This document shows positions 19,452-29,366 of a stretch of DNA of 64,000 nucleotides, piece after piece (the stretch's first letter is position 1; every line of letters begins with the position of its first letter). The notes under the pieces were generated by a model, which saw nothing but the letters and a program-made list of their open reading frames with translations, was not told the DNA's origin and made no database searches. Made by a program: the position numbers and the translations under genes. Origin of the DNA: Marinomonas gallaica (GTDB taxonomy: Bacteria; Pseudomonadota; Gammaproteobacteria; Pseudomonadales; Marinomonadaceae); NCBI RefSeq assembly GCF_001639745.1, contig NZ_LTAX01000002.1, forward strand, positions 330,057 to 394,056, written 5' to 3'.

Positions 19452-20768
19452 CTATAGCGACTTTGGTTTAGGCCAACCCACTAAAATCGAAGTCAACGCA
19501 ACCAGCGCCAAAATCCAGCTGTACTGGACATGTGTAATCAATTCAATAGGTGAGATACCAGCCAACGAAGACGCCAATAGGATTTGCGCGCCGTAGGGTA
19601 TCAGGCCTTGAATCACACAAGAGAAGATATCCAGTAAGCTCGCACTACGGCGAGGATCCACGCCATATCGAGTCGCCACGTCTTTTGCAACGGAGCCGTT
19701 GATCAAAATAGCGACCGTGTTATTTGCTGTACATAAGTTTGTAAGCGCAACCGACGCACTGATACTCAATTCGCCCGCTCTCTGGGAGCCTTCTTTAGCA
19801 CCCAATCGACGGCTGATCGACTCAATCGTTTGCACGATCCAGTCCAAGCCACCTTGGGATTTCATCAGACCACCCAAACCGCCAATCAACAACGATAGAA
19901 TCATGATTTCCTGCATGCCGGTGTAGCCTGAGTAAATATCTTTCGACAAGCTTGCCACACTGTAATCCGCCATCGTTAGCAAGCCAATAACTCCAGCCAG
20001 CACAATGCCTGAAAATAACACCAACAGTACGTTAACACCGAGCACAGCCAACACTAGAACCGCTACATAAGGTAAGACTAACCAGATATCAAAGTCCTGC
20101 AAATCTTCGACCTGTGCCTGTGAGCCTTGGAAAAAGAGCCATACCAACACCAATAACGCAGCAGGCAATGCAATTTTAAAGTTCATACGGAATTTATCGC
20201 GCATTTCACAACCTTGTGTACGCGTTGCGGCTATTGTCGTATCGGAAATAATCGACAAGTTATCACCAAACATCGCGCCGCCCACCACAGCACCCACCGT
20301 CGTGAGCAATGGCAAATCGGCGGCATCCGCCACACCAATTGCAATCGGTGCAATCGCTGCGATTGTCCCCATCGAAGTCCCCATCGACGTCGCCACAAAA
20401 GCGGTAATGATGAAGATCCCAGGTAAGATGAAGCTCGGAGGGATAATACTTAAACCAAAGTTCACCGTCGCATCGACCCCGCCAATGGCTTTTGCCACAC
20501 TCGCAAAGGCACCCGCCAACAAGTAAATCAACACCATCGTGATGATAGTGGGATCACCCACACCTTTCATAAAGGTTTCAATACGGTCATTCAAAGCGCC
20601 ACGGCTTAGCAAAATAGCCAATACCAAAGCTGGCAAAATCGCCACAGGTGCTTGAATTTGATAGAACGCAAAATCAACGTCTTGGCTTTGGTACCACAGG
20701 CCACTGCCAACGAAAAGCGTCAAAAAGAGAATCAGTGGCAGCAATGCCACAGGGGTTGGTTTGCTCAT
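19452..20768 (-). CDS. Second NhaC-family antiporter
   Basis: A 438-residue membrane protein, about 11 helices, from the same broad family as its convergent neighbour but only distantly similar. The core motif is FVATSMGTSMGTIAAIAPIA, followed by GAMFGDNLSIISDTTIAATR. The second inverted half carries ALTNLCTANNTVAILINGSV. The N-terminal MSKPTPVALLPLILFLTLF start at 20768 is chosen; the frame remains open 31 codons upstream without a ribosome site. Likely a Na+/H+ or substrate/Na+ antiporter of the inner membrane. Confidence 0.82.
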   Translation of the reverse strand: MSKPTPVALLPLILFLTLFVGSGLWYQSQDVDFAFYQIQAPVAILPALVLAILLSRGALNDRIETFMKGVGDPTIITMVLIYLLAGAFASVAKAIGGVDATVNFGLSIIPPSFILPGIFIITAFVATSMGTSMGTIAAIAPIAIGVADAADLPLLTTVGAVVGGAMFGDNLSIISDTTIAATRTQGCEMRDKFRMNFKIALPAALLVLVWLFFQGSQAQVEDLQDFDIWLVLPYVAVLVLAVLGVNVLLVLFSGIVLAGVIGLLTMADYSVASLSKDIYSGYTGMQEIMILSLLIGGLGGLMKSQGGLDWIVQTIESISRRLGAKEGSQRAGELSISASVALTNLCTANNTVAILINGSVAKDVATRYGVDPRRSASLLDIFSCVIQGLIPYGAQILLASSLAGISPIELITHVQYSWILALVALTSILVGWPKPKSL

Positions 20769-20945
20769 AATAACTGTTGTTTCCAGCTTAATTTCTTGGA
20801 GATCGTAGCTTTTGGCTACGGTTAGGCGGGCATGATAGGAAATTCTTACAGCACTCGCCAATATTAAATCGTACTTTTATGGCATCGTTTCGTTATAACT
20901 AAAAATTCACATCCTCTAAAATTAAGAAACTAAAAGAAATAAAAA

Positions 20946-20964
20946 AGCCCAGCGAGGCTGGGCT
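20946..20964 (-). terminator. Terminator of gcd
   Basis: AGCCCAGC and GCTGGGCT form an 8-bp G+C-rich stem around GAG. Read on the minus strand it is followed by TTTTTTATT, so it ends the glucose dehydrogenase transcript. Confidence 0.9.
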
Positions 20965-20991
20965 TAGCGGTCTGACATAATACGGTTTCGA

Positions 20992-23328
20992 TTACGGCAA
21001 TTTATAAGCCACAACATAATCCCCGATTGTCGTGCCCAGTGAGCCGTGGCCACCAGCTACTTGTATGACCATTTGCTCGCCTTGACTATTCAAATACGTC
21101 ATAGGGGTCGCTTGGCCACCTGCCGGCAAACGTGTTTCCCATAGCTGAGCACCGGTTTTGACATTGTAGGCACGTAAATAGTTATCCACACTTGCGGCCA
21201 TGAATGCGACACCGCTGTCTGTGATAATCGGTCCGCCGATACCTGGCACGCCGATTTTGATCGGTAATTTCAGCGGTGTTAAATCCTCAATGGTGCCGTT
21301 TTTATGCTGCCATGCCGTTTTACCTGTGCGTAAATCAACCCCAGCAACATAACCCCATGGCGGTTGCTGACATGGTACGCCAATAGGCGACAAGAACGGC
21401 CCCATTTCCACCGCATAAGCCGCGCCTGCATTTTCGTTAAGGCCCTGTTCACCTTGGTTCGTTTCACCCAAATCTTGGCCTTCTTTCGCCACCAACTTAG
21501 ACGTAAACGCTAAGTATAATGGCATACCAAACATCACTTGGCGTTTAGGGTCGACCGCCACACTGCCCCAATTGAACACACCAAAGTTACCGGGATACAC
21601 CAAGGTGCCTTTTTCAGACGGCGGCGTGTAACGACCTTCGTAATTCAAACTGTTGAATTCAATACGACATAACATTTGGTCGATAGGTGTCGCTCCCCAC
21701 ATTTTGGCTTCCGTCAGCGGATCAGGTTTAAACGTCACCGCTGACGTCGGTTGCGTTGGTGCACTGAAGTCACCAGGGATCGCCCCCTGCGGCGCAGGTT
21801 CTTCCGTAATTGGAAAGATCGGTTCACCTGTTGCACGGTTCAGCACATACACATCACCCTGCTTGGTTGGCACCACCAATGCAGGCTGTTTGCCATCGTC
21901 GGTGTCCAAGTCAATCAAGACGGGCTGTGCTGGTGTATCCATGTCCCATAAATCATGATGCACAAATTGTTGCACCCATTGTGCTTGTCCTGTCTCAAGA
22001 CTCAACGCCACAACAGACGTCGAGTATTTTTCATCCGCTGGAGAACGATACATCCCTAATTGATCAGGTGTGCGGTTGCCCATCGGGAAGTAAGCGAGGC
22101 CAAGCTCTTCGTCTGCACTTGCTACCGACCAGCTATTTGGTGAGCTAACTGCATACGTTTCATCTGCACCGATAGGTGTCGTGTCCTCAGGGTGGCCCGC
22201 ATCCCAATTCCACTTCAGTTCACCGGTTTTCACATCGTAACCACGGATCACACCCGATGGCGAGTTAACCGCATAATTATCATTCACAGCGCCAGCGACG
22301 ACCACTTTACCATTGGCTACTAACGGCGGCGAAGTGGAATAGTAATAGCCCGACTGCTTGTAAGGCATGTTATGCATTAGGTCTAATGTGCCTGCGTCTG
22401 CAAAGTTCTTACACAGCGCCCCTGTCATCGGATCAAACGCTAACAAACGCGCATCCGATGTTGGCATAAATAATTGAGCATCACACTGAACCGGCGCTAA
22501 GTCCTCAGAAGGCTGCGTCATTTTCATCGCGATATTTTGTGTATTTGGATTACTTGGAGGCAAATACGAAACACCACGACACGTCTGATGTTGACGCTGA
22601 CTCTCTGCTGGAACTTTGGCATCGTACTTCCAAAGTTCTTTACCCGTGTCGGCGTCCAGTGCAATTAACCAGTTGTGAGGTGTACAAAGGTACAGAGCAT
22701 TGCCAATTTTGAGTGGTGTTGCTTGATAGGTGGTTTCCGTGACATCTTTTGGGCCTTTCGTATCGCCTGTTTGATATTCCCATGCTAATTCAAGGTCTGA
22801 GACATTATCGACGGTAATTTGATTCGCAGGTGAAAAGCGTTGCCCCAAATTACTGCGACCATAAGCCAACCATTCGTCTTGCCCTTCAAAACCGGTATTG
22901 GCATCTTCATCAATGACTGTATTTGCCATCGTGCCTTTAACGGCTGTAGAGTCTTCCATCGCCAGTGGACTTAACGTAATCGCACCACAAATTGCCCACA
23001 CGGGCAGTAACAGTGCATTAGCACGCACGCCCTGGCGACGAACGAAAATAAGTAAAGGCACGGCCATCACTAACCAAAGCCCCATTCGACTCGCGAGCGG
23101 CCACCAGTTTAGTCCTGACTCCCAAAGCGCCCACGCCATTGTCCCCAGTAATAACAATGCGTAAACAGAATTGGCCAGCACTCGACGACGCTTGAGCGTC
23201 ACGCCGACGACGATAAACATTAGGCCAGCAATCAGATAGTAAGGGCTTCCACCGAGCGCTAAGAGCCAAATCCCACCGGCAGATAACGCAATACCGATTA
23301 CACTAAACAGTACGGTTAAAAGAATCAT
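20992..23328 (-). CDS. gcd: Membrane-bound PQQ-dependent glucose dehydrogenase
   Basis: A 778-residue quinoprotein, close to the 796 residues of E. coli Gcd. Five membrane helices occupy about residues 1-130, and a periplasmic eight-bladed propeller fills the rest. Recognisable parts are EWLAYGRSNLGQRFSPANQI at the propeller start, GKELWKYDAKVP, TCRGVSYLPP, and the C-terminal LPAGGQATPMTYL. It oxidises glucose to gluconolactone outside the cytoplasmic membrane and passes electrons to ubiquinone. No PQQ biosynthesis genes are in this window, so the cofactor must come from elsewhere in the genome or from outside. AAGGAGTG lies upstream of the ATG. Monocistronic, with its own terminator. Confidence 0.93.
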   Translation of the reverse strand: MILLTVLFSVIGIALSAGGIWLLALGGSPYYLIAGLMFIVVGVTLKRRRVLANSVYALLLLGTMAWALWESGLNWWPLASRMGLWLVMAVPLLIFVRRQGVRANALLLPVWAICGAITLSPLAMEDSTAVKGTMANTVIDEDANTGFEGQDEWLAYGRSNLGQRFSPANQITVDNVSDLELAWEYQTGDTKGPKDVTETTYQATPLKIGNALYLCTPHNWLIALDADTGKELWKYDAKVPAESQRQHQTCRGVSYLPPSNPNTQNIAMKMTQPSEDLAPVQCDAQLFMPTSDARLLAFDPMTGALCKNFADAGTLDLMHNMPYKQSGYYYSTSPPLVANGKVVVAGAVNDNYAVNSPSGVIRGYDVKTGELKWNWDAGHPEDTTPIGADETYAVSSPNSWSVASADEELGLAYFPMGNRTPDQLGMYRSPADEKYSTSVVALSLETGQAQWVQQFVHHDLWDMDTPAQPVLIDLDTDDGKQPALVVPTKQGDVYVLNRATGEPIFPITEEPAPQGAIPGDFSAPTQPTSAVTFKPDPLTEAKMWGATPIDQMLCRIEFNSLNYEGRYTPPSEKGTLVYPGNFGVFNWGSVAVDPKRQVMFGMPLYLAFTSKLVAKEGQDLGETNQGEQGLNENAGAAYAVEMGPFLSPIGVPCQQPPWGYVAGVDLRTGKTAWQHKNGTIEDLTPLKLPIKIGVPGIGGPIITDSGVAFMAASVDNYLRAYNVKTGAQLWETRLPAGGQATPMTYLNSQGEQMVIQVAGGHGSLGTTIGDYVVAYKLP

Positions 23329-23630
23329 GGTACAAATACACTCCTTGTGAAAAGATAAAAGTGAAGACGAATATATTTAGAGTAGAAACTATTTTCACAA
23401 AATGTAAAAGCTCAGCAACACTATTCCCTGTTTGTTAAGAATTTGAGCAGAATGTGCACCGATAAACCGCTAATTTACAACAAACTAATTTTTAGGGCGC
23501 ACGCGCAAAGCCACTCGTTAAACATAATTAATTTAATTTTTTCGTGATGTAATAATTTTTAAGCAATGTCGTCTAATAAAAAGACAACCTTTAAGTCACA
23601 TCATCACCTTATTTTTCTAGGTAGAATCTT
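23329..23630. promoter_or_regulatory. Divergent promoter region gcd / TVP38 fusion
   Basis: 302 bp between divergent genes, clearly A+T-rich towards the fusion gene (23530-23590). It must contain promoters in both directions. I see no open frame and no strong palindrome. Confidence 0.4.
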
Positions 23631-25781
23631 ATGAAGAAAATCGTTTTGGCCTGCACTGTTCTATTAATAGGGGGGATCCTTTTTACTCTATTTGGTGACT
23701 ATCTTACGCTCACTTCGATGCAGCAAAACCTAGCGCAATTTCAGGACTGGCGAGATCAACAGCCTATTTTAGTCACCCTCGTTTTCTTTGTGCTGTATGT
23801 GTTGATGACAGCGCTGTCCATCCCGGGTGCAACCTTGCTAACGTTGGCTGGCGGAGCGCTATTTGGTTTAGCTTGGGGTCTGGCGATTATTTCCTTTGCC
23901 AGCACATTAGGCGCCACACTCGCGTTCATTGGCGCACGTTTCTTTTTGCGTGACTGGGTACAAAAACGCTTTCATCAACGCTTAAAAGCGATCAACCAAG
24001 GTGTCGAAAAAGACGGAGGCTTTTACTTATTCACACTTCGTTTGGTTCCGGTTTTCCCTTTCTTTTTGATCAACTTACTCATGGGCTTAACGCCGATCAA
24101 GACTTGGACATTTTACTGGGTGTCTCAGGTCGGCATGTTGGCAGGCACAGCCGTGTACGTGAACGCTGGCACACAGCTGGCGCAGATTGATAGCCTTGGC
24201 AGTATTGTTTCTCCCAGCCTACTTGCTTCGTTCGCTCTATTGGGTATTTTTCCTTGGATAGCAAAACTGCTACTGGGCTTCATCAAAAAACGTCGAGTGT
24301 ACGAGCAGCATCAACCACCAAAGCATTTCGATCGTAACCTAATTGTTTTAGGTGGCGGTGCCGCGGGGTTAGTAAGCGCCTACATTGCAGCGACAGTAAA
24401 AGCAAAAGTCACCCTTATAGAACAACAACATATGGGAGGCGATTGCCTGAATTTTGGCTGCGTCCCAAGTAAAACCTTGATCAAAAGTGCCAAAGTAGCG
24501 CACCAGATGCGTTATGCCGAGCGTTACGGCTTAACCAATGCTACGCCAGTTTTCTCGTTTAAAACCGTTATGGCTCGGGTGCAGGACGTAATCAGCCAAA
24601 TTGAACCACACGATAGCATTGAGCGTTATACCCATCTCGGTGTCGATGTGCGTCAAGGCCACGCTAAGCTGATAGACCCTTGGACCGTTCGCATTACTTC
24701 CCCTGATGGAAGTGAGGACACACTAACCAGTCGCAGCATCGTCATCGCTACCGGAGCTCGACCTTTTGTGCCTGAAATGAAAGGCTTAGATGACGTTCCG
24801 TACGTCACCAGCGATACTCTTTGGCAAACATTTAAGGACTTAGAAACACCACCTAAGCGTTTATTAGTTCTAGGCGGAGGTCCCATTGGCTGTGAATTGT
24901 CCCAAGCACTGCAGCGTCTTGGTAGCCAAGTCACGTTATTGGAAAAAAGTGAGTCTTTGCTATCAAGAGAGGACAAAGATGTCAGCAGCTTAGTCAAAGA
25001 TACGCTAACGGCCGAAGGCATCGATATACGGTTACAAACACACGCCACGCACTTCGTTTTTAAAGATGGCCAAGCCAGCGTCTACGCTTCTGAGAAGGGT
25101 AAGGAAAGTCGTATCGAGTTTGACTATGTGCTGCTAGCGTTAGGTCGCCAAGCACGCTTAAAAGGCTTTGGCCTAGAAGAGCTGGGCATCCCTTGCGAAC
25201 GAACCATCGAGACGAATGCGTTTTTAGAAACCTTGTATCCAAACATTTTGGCCGCGGGCGATGTCGCAGGGCCATACCAATTAACGCATGTAGCAGCACA
25301 CCAAGCTTGGTATGCCAGCGTAAACGCCCTATTTGGCCAGCTAAAACGCTTTAAAGCCGATTATCGTGTGATTCCTGCGGTCACTTTTGTTGAGCCTCAA
25401 GTGGCTCGTGTGGGACTGAACGAAGCCGACGCCAACGCTCAGAACATTGACTATGAAGTAACGGTTTACGATGTGTCTGATTTAGATCGCGCCATTACTG
25501 AAAGCCAAGCTACCGGTTTTATCAAGGTACTCACCGAGCCCAACAAAGACCGTATCTTAGGTGTTACGATTGTGGCTGAACAGGCGGGAGAAATGCTGCC
25601 AGAGTTTGTTCTAGCGATGAAACATGGACTGGGTCTAAACAAAGTATTGGGCACCATTCATGCTTATCCAACCTGGGCTGAAGCCAATAAGTATGCCGCT
25701 GGAGAATGGAAAAAAGCCCACGCGCCTAAGGCCATCATGAAATGGTTAGAGCGTTATCATGCATGGCGCAGAAGAAGTTAA
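23631..25781 (+). CDS. TVP38/TMEM64 membrane domain fused to a mercuric-reductase-like flavoprotein
   Basis: A 716-residue two-part protein. Residues 1-220 form a TVP38/TMEM64 (VTT) membrane domain with PGATLLTLAGGALFG and FTLRLVPVFPFFLINLLMG. From about residue 233 a pyridine-nucleotide disulfide oxidoreductase follows: FAD loop NLIVLGGGAAGLVSA, redox-active cysteines Cys272 and Cys277 in GGDCLNFGCVPSK, an NAD(P)H loop LLVLGGGPIGCELSQAL, and the C-terminal HAYPTWAE that carries the catalytic His. The vicinal C-terminal cysteines and the heavy-metal-binding domain of true mercuric reductase are missing. Such fusions occur in other proteobacteria, but the electron acceptor is not known; a membrane-linked thiol, quinone or metal reaction is possible. 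Confidence 0.87.
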   Translation: MKKIVLACTVLLIGGILFTLFGDYLTLTSMQQNLAQFQDWRDQQPILVTLVFFVLYVLMTALSIPGATLLTLAGGALFGLAWGLAIISFASTLGATLAFIGARFFLRDWVQKRFHQRLKAINQGVEKDGGFYLFTLRLVPVFPFFLINLLMGLTPIKTWTFYWVSQVGMLAGTAVYVNAGTQLAQIDSLGSIVSPSLLASFALLGIFPWIAKLLLGFIKKRRVYEQHQPPKHFDRNLIVLGGGAAGLVSAYIAATVKAKVTLIEQQHMGGDCLNFGCVPSKTLIKSAKVAHQMRYAERYGLTNATPVFSFKTVMARVQDVISQIEPHDSIERYTHLGVDVRQGHAKLIDPWTVRITSPDGSEDTLTSRSIVIATGARPFVPEMKGLDDVPYVTSDTLWQTFKDLETPPKRLLVLGGGPIGCELSQALQRLGSQVTLLEKSESLLSREDKDVSSLVKDTLTAEGIDIRLQTHATHFVFKDGQASVYASEKGKESRIEFDYVLLALGRQARLKGFGLEELGIPCERTIETNAFLETLYPNILAAGDVAGPYQLTHVAAHQAWYASVNALFGQLKRFKADYRVIPAVTFVEPQVARVGLNEADANAQNIDYEVTVYDVSDLDRAITESQATGFIKVLTEPNKDRILGVTIVAEQAGEMLPEFVLAMKHGLGLNKVLGTIHAYPTWAEANKYAAGEWKKAHAPKAIMKWLERYHAWRRRS

Positions 25782-25788
25782 CGGATAC

Positions 25789-25830
25789 GCCACAGACAAG
25801 CATACGTTAACCTTAATGCTTGTCTGTGGC
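25789..25830. terminator. Long perfect stem-loop between convergent genes
   Basis: A 15-bp perfect stem (25789-25803 with 25816-25830) with a 12-nt loop starts 7 bp after the fusion gene. A T-run follows at about 25850. The position between convergent genes suggests a bidirectional terminator. Confidence 0.8.
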
Positions 25831-25871
25831 GGCGAGTGAATTACTCAATTTTTTATAGATCGATAGAGACG

Positions 25872-27398
25872 TTAAAATGCATCCGTCTCATGTCGGTTAG
25901 TGTTTTCTTTTGGCAACGGATTCACATCGTCGTAGCAAACAGAATGACTTTGATCTTGAATCATTCGTACATGCTTACGATTAAGCTGACGCGCTTCACT
26001 CACACCACAAGCATGAGCAATCAAACCAATGCTGTACGCTATTTCACTGGCGTAGTTTGCAACACGGACAGATTTTTCTTCCGGCACCAGCCCTTTTTGC
26101 AGCTCAGTATCGTGCGTAGTAATCCCTGTAGGACACGTATTATGGTTACATTTCAGCGCTTGAATACAGCCTAATGAGAATAAGAAACCACGAGCACTGA
26201 CCACAAAATCCGCCCCCATCGCCAAAGCCCAAGCCGCTTTGCCAGGTGTCACCAGCTTACCTGTTGCAATGATTTTGATGCGCGAACGCAAGCCATAGGA
26301 TGTCACGCGATTGACGACTTCTGGTAAGCTCTCACGGATGGTTACACCTACATAATCGATCAATGTTTGCGGGGCTGCGCCCGTACCGCCATCAGCACTG
26401 TCCAAAGTAATGAAGTCGGGCGCATACTCCAAACCACGCTGATGAATGCGAGAGAAGAACTCATCAAAAAAGCTCAAATCACCGACGACCATTTTGATAC
26501 CCGTCGGTTTACCCGTTAGTTCACGCACATGGTGAATCATGTTAAGCAAATCATCGGTACAAGAAATGTCGACGTGTCGATTTGGGCTGATAGAATCTTC
26601 ACCCTCTTTGATATGACGGACCTCAGCAATCTCCGCTGTCACCTTGGCACCTGGTAGCATGCCACCTTTACCAGGCTTCGCGCCTTGAGACAGTTTAATC
26701 TCAATCATTTTCACTTGTTCATGAGAGGCAACTTTCAGTAGACGATCATCGTCCAAATGCCCCTGTTCGTCTTGTACGCCGTATTTTGCAGTACCAATTT
26801 GAAAAACAATGTCGCAACCGCCTTCAAGATGATAAGGCGATAGACCGCCCTCGCCAGTATTCATCCATATACCGGCTTGCTTTGCCCCCTTAGACAAGGC
26901 CCTCACGGCAGGCTTAGACAATGCTCCATAACTCATGCCAGAAATATTCACTAAGGACGACGCTCGGTAGGGATGACGCGCGGTGTGCTCACCGATACAA
27001 ACTTCTGCTGGCTTAACCGCTTCTTCTTTCAATTTAGGAAACACGCTGCTGACAAAGAAAATATCGCCAGGAGTTTCTAACGAGCGTGTCGAGCCAAAGG
27101 CCGTTGTGGTGTCTTCGTGTTTTGCAGCACGGTAAACCCAAGAACGCTCAGCACGATCAAACGGCCGCTCATCACGGTCAAAGGCAAAGAAGTATTGGCG
27201 AAAAAACTCTCCCATGTGCTCAAGGGTATAGCGCATGCGGCCAATGACAGGATAATTTCGGCGTATCGTATGTTTAGTTTGGCTAACATCAACCCAGTAC
27301 ATAAAAGCGATGTACACACACCCTACAACCAAAGCACACAAAAATATTAGCGCCCCCCAGTGAATGATGGATTCTGACAAACTCGTCAAAAAGTTCAT
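25872..27398 (-). CDS. FMN-binding glutamate synthase family protein
   Basis: A 508-residue protein: an N-terminal membrane helix (about 15-34) and then the FMN-binding barrel of the glutamate synthase large subunit. Visible are ISGMSYGALSKPAVRALSKGA, NTGEGGLSPYH, the IEIKLSQGAKPGKGGMLPG block, DSADGGTGAAPQ and the cysteine-bearing GCIQALKCNHNTCPTGITT. That last region is where full GltB carries its iron-sulfur ligands. Glutaminase and GXGXG domains are absent, so this is the stand-alone archaeal-type or GltB2-like form of unknown physiological substrate. AAGGAAAGG precedes the ATG. Confidence 0.88.
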   Translation of the reverse strand: MNFLTSLSESIIHWGALIFLCALVVGCVYIAFMYWVDVSQTKHTIRRNYPVIGRMRYTLEHMGEFFRQYFFAFDRDERPFDRAERSWVYRAAKHEDTTTAFGSTRSLETPGDIFFVSSVFPKLKEEAVKPAEVCIGEHTARHPYRASSLVNISGMSYGALSKPAVRALSKGAKQAGIWMNTGEGGLSPYHLEGGCDIVFQIGTAKYGVQDEQGHLDDDRLLKVASHEQVKMIEIKLSQGAKPGKGGMLPGAKVTAEIAEVRHIKEGEDSISPNRHVDISCTDDLLNMIHHVRELTGKPTGIKMVVGDLSFFDEFFSRIHQRGLEYAPDFITLDSADGGTGAAPQTLIDYVGVTIRESLPEVVNRVTSYGLRSRIKIIATGKLVTPGKAAWALAMGADFVVSARGFLFSLGCIQALKCNHNTCPTGITTHDTELQKGLVPEEKSVRVANYASEIAYSIGLIAHACGVSEARQLNRKHVRMIQDQSHSVCYDDVNPLPKENTNRHETDAF

Positions 27399-27562
27399 GC
27401 CCTTTCCTTAATAATTAACGTTGTAAACTAAGATGACATGAGTCTGACGAATGAACAACTCCCAAAACAAGCAAGAGTACAGTAAACAATCAGCACTTAA
27501 GCTACTGTTAAGGATTGCCACATATATTGCGATGCTTAAAATAATGTTTAAGGCTGTTATCT

Positions 27563-29203
27563 GTGAGACGCATTCTATCCGCAAGGCCCTCTATTAAAAT
27601 TCAACACTTAATTCTTCTGTTATCGTTGTATTACTCGTTAGTATTGAACAGAGCATTATTAGACAAGCTATTTCAACTGGCCGCTGACAGTAATCTTGCG
27701 ATATTCCCTTATACCGCTCCCATTCTATTATTTTGCTTACTGGCGTTTCTGTTTACCGTGGTTTCGCTTCCTTACGTGTTTAAACCGTTCATGATTTTCC
27801 TAACACTCACATCAGCGATTGCCATGTATGGAGTTGAGCAGTACCACATTTTACTGGGTGTGAGCATGATGGAAAATGTTTTTGAAACCAATCAAAATGA
27901 ATTGAGTACCTACATTAGCCTGAGCTCAGTACTTTTTATTATGATGTATGGCATCCTACCTAGTTTATTAATTGGCTTCGTTAAGATTGAGTATCCGAAA
28001 GGCATCTGGGGACAATTTAAACCACGCTTAGGTGTTTTTTTAATCGGTATCATTGGCATCGGATGCGTTCTTTCAACGGAATATAAAAACTATGCATCCA
28101 TTGGTCGTAATAACCATTATTTAGGAGGAATGATCATTCCGGCTCAGTTTTTTAACTCGATAAAGTACCTAAATAAGACCTATTTTACAGCCCCACTTCC
28201 TTACGTCTCGTTAGGTGACGATGCCCAGATTGCCACCAGCCAAAATGCTAAACCAACTCTTGTGGTACTCATCTTAGGAGAAACCGCTAGGGCAAAAAAT
28301 TTTTCATATAATGGCTATGAGCGTAATACTAATCCTTACACTATGGTCGATCCCCTCATTTCATTTACAGATGTAACATCATGTGGCACCTACACAGCTC
28401 GGTCAGTACCTTGTATGTTTTCCGATTTGGGTCAAAATGATTTTGAAAAAGCACGTGCTCAAAGCCGAGATAGCCTTGTCGACGTGATCAGGAAAGCCGG
28501 TGTCGAGACGTTATGGATTGAAAATGACGGAGGCGATAAAGGTGTTGCTCGGACAAGCAGCACGATGAATGCTATTTCTCAAGTAAGCCCTTTTTGTCAA
28601 AAGGATTACTGCTACGATGAAAGCTTAATTGCACCAATGAAAGCGTTTATTGAGTCAGCGCCACAAAACAAATTTGTCGTGCTGCACACGATGGGAAGCC
28701 ACGGTCCGACTTATTGGCAACGCTACCCTCAATCGATGGAAATTTTCTCGCCTAGCTGCAATCAAAGTGATATCGAAAATTGCACCGATGAGGCAATTCG
28801 GAACGTGTATGACAATACCATTGCCTACACAGACTATTTCATCGCCAAGACCATTGAGACACTTAAACCCTTTCAGTCACAGTACAACATTGCCCTATCG
28901 TACATATCCGATCATGGAGAATCATTAGGCGAAAGTGGCCTATATCTTCATGGTACGCCTTATGCCATAGCACCCAAAGAGCAAACTCACGTGCCATGGC
29001 TACTTTGGCTACCCGAACAATACGCACACAGTAAGGGGATTGATAAAGCGTGTGTGTCAAAGAAAGCAAGTGAAACAGCACTTTCTCACGACAACTTATT
29101 CCACTCTATTTTAGGCTTATATGGCATCCAGACTCGTGCCAAAAGCCAACAACTGGATCTGTTCAGCTCATGCAAAAGCCATCTTCTAACACATGACGCA
29201 TAA
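27563..29203 (+). CDS. eptA: Lipid A phosphoethanolamine transferase (EptA/MCR-type)
   Basis: A 546-residue inner-membrane enzyme with five N-terminal helices (about 15-170) and a periplasmic alkaline-phosphatase-fold domain. Catalytic elements are visible: Glu240 in LILGETARAKN, the nucleophile Thr278 within SCGTYTARSVPCMFS flanked by Cys274 and Cys284 (the disulfide pair of this family), a metal/substrate histidine in HTMGSHGPTYW, and the SDHGESLG Asp-His pair. It transfers phosphoethanolamine from phosphatidylethanolamine to lipid A, which lowers the negative charge of the outer membrane and binding of cationic peptides. The start is GTG with a weak AAGG. No pmrAB-like regulator is next to it. 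Confidence 0.88.
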   Translation: MRRILSARPSIKIQHLILLLSLYYSLVLNRALLDKLFQLAADSNLAIFPYTAPILLFCLLAFLFTVVSLPYVFKPFMIFLTLTSAIAMYGVEQYHILLGVSMMENVFETNQNELSTYISLSSVLFIMMYGILPSLLIGFVKIEYPKGIWGQFKPRLGVFLIGIIGIGCVLSTEYKNYASIGRNNHYLGGMIIPAQFFNSIKYLNKTYFTAPLPYVSLGDDAQIATSQNAKPTLVVLILGETARAKNFSYNGYERNTNPYTMVDPLISFTDVTSCGTYTARSVPCMFSDLGQNDFEKARAQSRDSLVDVIRKAGVETLWIENDGGDKGVARTSSTMNAISQVSPFCQKDYCYDESLIAPMKAFIESAPQNKFVVLHTMGSHGPTYWQRYPQSMEIFSPSCNQSDIENCTDEAIRNVYDNTIAYTDYFIAKTIETLKPFQSQYNIALSYISDHGESLGESGLYLHGTPYAIAPKEQTHVPWLLWLPEQYAHSKGIDKACVSKKASETALSHDNLFHSILGLYGIQTRAKSQQLDLFSSCKSHLLTHDA

Positions 29204-29295
29204 TCGCATAGCGATTTTTGCCGGACTCCCCACTAACCCAACGACCGACGACTCCATCTATGCCAACAATTGGCTGTAATAATCGAGCCAACTGA

Positions 29296-29330
29296 AAAAG
29301 CACAATCACCAAACTGGATTGTGCTTTTCT
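29296..29330. terminator. Terminator 3' of eptA
   Basis: AAAAGCACAATC (29296-29307) pairs with GATTGTGCTTTT (29317-29328) around a 9-nt loop. A-tract and T-tract are both part of the stem, so it works in either direction between eptA and convergent rsmC. Confidence 0.9.
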
Positions 29331-29366
29331 AATTAACAAGAACTAACGCATTGGACGCTGTATCGC

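Noticed and set aside
23631..25781. Calling the fusion merA
   Set aside because: The C-terminal vicinal cysteines and the N-terminal metal-binding domain of MerA are missing; only the redox core is shared.
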